Shown one piece after another: positions 5,244 through 6,480 of a stretch of 6,480 nucleotides of DNA; within the stretch, counting starts at the first letter, position 1; each line of letters opens with the position of its first letter. The notes below the pieces were generated by a model that made no database searches, was not told the DNA's origin, and was given only the letters and a program-made list of their open reading frames with translations. The translations under genes were made by a program, and so were the position numbers. This stretch comes from Rothia sp. (in: high G+C Gram-positive bacteria) (GTDB lineage: Bacteria > Actinomycetota > Actinomycetes > Actinomycetales > Micrococcaceae). The DNA lies in NCBI RefSeq assembly GCF_015265375.1, contig NZ_JABZXW010000083.1, positions 1-6,480 of the forward strand, given 5' to 3'.

Positions 5244-6065
5244 CTTCGACAATTATTCACCCGCCCCACAAAGCGGGCCATCCAGGCCGGTGGCACGGTA
5301 CTGCTGGCAGGTGCCATGGTGTGCGGTAGTGTTCCGGCGTATGCCACCGGGCATTTGAAGCCTCACGAGGTGACCCCCATTGTACAGCCGGACGAACCGG
5401 CAGTGACCTGCAACGACCGCGCAGAATATGAGTACTATCGGCAAGATGGTGAATTGGGGCGTCGCGTTATCTTTAATTGGGCGCAGTGCATTGGTCTGAT
5501 TTCTGAGTATCAGAAGCACCAAATGGTCAAGAAAGATAGTGTTATCTCTCGTGGCCAGTTTGTGGAGTATTTGTACCGTCTGTCAGGTTCTCCCGAAGTG
5601 AAGAATCTTCCGGCTCAGTCTCCGTATGGTGATATTAAGACTGATGATCCGCGTTTTCCCGTGGTGATGTGGGCTCGTCAGCGGGGCATTACCTGGGGTT
5701 GGAGTGATGGGAATTTCCATTACGATACCCCTGCTAGTGAGGCTGCTACTGCCTTGATGGTGTATCGATTGGCGGGTAGTCCAAACGTAACGGTAGAAGT
5801 AGACGATCCTAATGCCTATTTCCTATATACTCCTTGGAAGGAAAAATGGCCGAATATGCCCTATAATTCGGAGCTTCATAAGGCATACACCTGGTTATAC
5901 TATGGTCTTCAGAATCCAAATAATAAAGATTCTGTCGAGAACGTATCGTATCGACAGCATGGTATCGTATCACCTAATGATGAATTTGAGTGGTTGACTT
6001 ACGCTACGTATGAGCAGGCCTTTGAAGTGATTCGTCTGGCAGATAAATCTTTCAAATTTAAATAA
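5241..6065 (+). CDS. Secreted S-layer-homology-like repeat protein
   Basis: A 274-residue exported protein. Residues 1-35 are a Sec signal peptide: basic n-region (RPTKR), hydrophobic core TVLLAGAMVCGSV, and cleavage expected after AYA-35. The mature part carries three SLH-like units of falling quality. Unit 1 (about 64-118) ends in SRGQFVEYLYRLSGSP. Unit 2 (about 127-181) is the clearest, with SPYGDIKTDDPRF, the VVMWARQRGITWGWSDGNF stretch and VYRLAGSP. Unit 3 (about 185-267) keeps YNSELHKAYTWLYYGL and YEQAFEVIRLAD but little of the middle. The mature chain has only two cysteines, C57 and C83, so one disulfide is possible. SLH modules usually bind cell-wall polymers; the protein has no LPXTG or membrane anchor, so it is either held by these units or released. 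Only SLH-like units are present, with no enzymatic domain. GC falls along the gene (hand counts: 67% at 5281-5340, 37% at 5881-5940). The exact function is unknown. Confidence 0.85.
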   Translation: MLRQLFTRPTKRAIQAGGTVLLAGAMVCGSVPAYATGHLKPHEVTPIVQPDEPAVTCNDRAEYEYYRQDGELGRRVIFNWAQCIGLISEYQKHQMVKKDSVISRGQFVEYLYRLSGSPEVKNLPAQSPYGDIKTDDPRFPVVMWARQRGITWGWSDGNFHYDTPASEAATALMVYRLAGSPNVTVEVDDPNAYFLYTPWKEKWPNMPYNSELHKAYTWLYYGLQNPNNKDSVENVSYRQHGIVSPNDEFEWLTYATYEQAFEVIRLADKSFKFK

Positions 6066-6066
6066 G

Positions 6067-6112
6067 AAACATATCCCCGCTTATGTATCAATACATAAGC
6101 GGGGATATGTTT
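6067..6112. terminator. Bidirectional terminator: 22-bp perfect hairpin
   Basis: Arms at 6067-6088 and 6091-6112 are exact reverse complements over 22 bases, with only CA between them; the central AT-rich pairs would open to form the loop. The core is CCCCGCTTATG. The stem begins two bases after the stop of the secreted-protein gene and ends six bases before the stop codon of the opposite gene, so it fills almost all of the 53-bp convergent gap. T-rich flanks exist on both strands (GTTTATGAATTTATT on plus, GTTTCTTATTT on minus). Confidence 0.85.
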
Positions 6113-6118
6113 ATGAAT

Positions 6119-6480
6119 TTATTCCACAACTATATATTCTTTTTTATTGGAAGTTCCCACTGGAGTCTCAGTAGATTTATAGACATACTGATTAATTTCA
6201 ATCTTGTAGGGTGGGTTCAGGGAATTTTTAATAGAAAACTTCCATTTATCGTTCAGAACCTTGGGTTTAGGTTTGTTATTGTCTTCGTAGTCCATGTGGC
6301 ATTCGTCGTATGCGTTTGCTCCAATAATATTCAAACGCCTAACACTACCTTCAAGATAGAAGCCCCACAGTGAAGCGAGGATTCTTTCTAGGGGTACTTC
6401 TTGGCTTGGTCTGTAGGGGTTGTCTGAGCGTACTCCTGTAAAGGTGCAGTCGCTAGCCCATGAGCTGATATACCAGTTTG
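6119..6480 (-). CDS. Unrecognised protein, C-terminal part (5' end off the right edge)
   Basis: The reading frame is open from the right edge to a TAA at 6119-6121, giving the last 119 complete codons. The visible part begins NWYISSWASDCTFTGVRSDN and continues with PLERILASLWGFYLEGSVRR, then NIIGANAYDECHMDYED. It ends in a Lys/Asn-rich segment, probably beta-strands (KWKFSIKNSLNPPYKIEINQ, then YVYKSTETPVG and KKEYIVVE). Two cysteines (in SDCTF and DECHM) could form a disulfide if the protein is exported, but the N-terminus is not seen. No family is recognised. It converges on the SLH-like gene and shares its lower GC (42% by hand count at 6241-6300), suggesting both belong to the same accessory region. 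That this is the coding strand rests on the uninterrupted frame, sensible composition and the shared terminator. Confidence 0.6.
   Translation of the reverse strand, partial: NWYISSWASDCTFTGVRSDNPYRPSQEVPLERILASLWGFYLEGSVRRLNIIGANAYDECHMDYEDNNKPKPKVLNDKWKFSIKNSLNPPYKIEINQYVYKSTETPVGTSNKKEYIVVE

Noticed and set aside
6083..6373. Plus-strand 96-codon open frame (Phe/Val-rich, membrane-like)
   Set aside because: It starts inside the terminator hairpin, has no ribosome binding site, and its hydrophobic look is the complement of the Lys/Asn/Glu codons of the minus-strand gene.

Overview
The window looks like a chromosomal stretch of a high-GC Gram-positive actinobacterium, most likely a Micrococcaceae member close to Rothia (for example R. 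mucilaginosa). The basis is G/C-rich codon use, TANNNT -10 boxes placed directly in front of start codons (leaderless genes), an actinobacterial type of MgtE_N/CBS protein, a YflT-type general stress protein, and a secreted protein with S-layer-homology-like repeats. The genus is inferred from gene content, not from a search. I see no rRNA, tRNA, insertion sequence, CRISPR array or phage gene.

Layout, left to right. (1) The first 342 codons of a minus-strand cytosolic PRC-barrel/MgtE_N/CBS protein (1-1026), which continues past the left edge. (2) A 130-bp divergent promoter region (1027-1156) rich in inverted repeats. (3) A plus-strand membrane general stress protein with a long disordered tail (1157-2164). 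(4) A bidirectional terminator (2248-2286). (5) A minus-strand Xaa-Pro aminopeptidase of peptidase family M24B (2337-3872). (6) A 217-bp divergent intergenic region (3873-4089) with a 9-bp direct repeat. (7) A plus-strand PHP-domain metallo-phosphoesterase (4090-5061), followed by a strong terminator. (8) A plus-strand secreted SLH-like protein (5241-6065) with an unusual leader hairpin and a steep fall in GC along the gene. (9) A near-perfect long hairpin serving as a convergent terminator. (10) The C-terminal 119 codons of an unrecognised, AT-richer minus-strand gene (6119-6480) that runs off the right edge.

The left 5 kb looks like conserved core genome: a putative Mg2+-linked regulatory protein, a stress membrane protein, a peptide-degrading enzyme and a nucleotide/RNA-processing phosphoesterase. 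No two adjacent genes are close and co-oriented, so each is probably its own transcription unit. The first three each have a TANNNT hexamer 6-7 bases before the start codon and no properly spaced Shine-Dalgarno sequence, so they are probably translated from leaderless mRNAs. The next two have good ribosome binding sites. The right 1.3 kb, from about 5200, looks like an accessory surface-protein region with lower GC, and it holds the least explained sequence. I did not find convincing evidence of a wholly new system. The best leads are the leader hairpin and degenerate repeats of the secreted protein and its unknown convergent neighbour.
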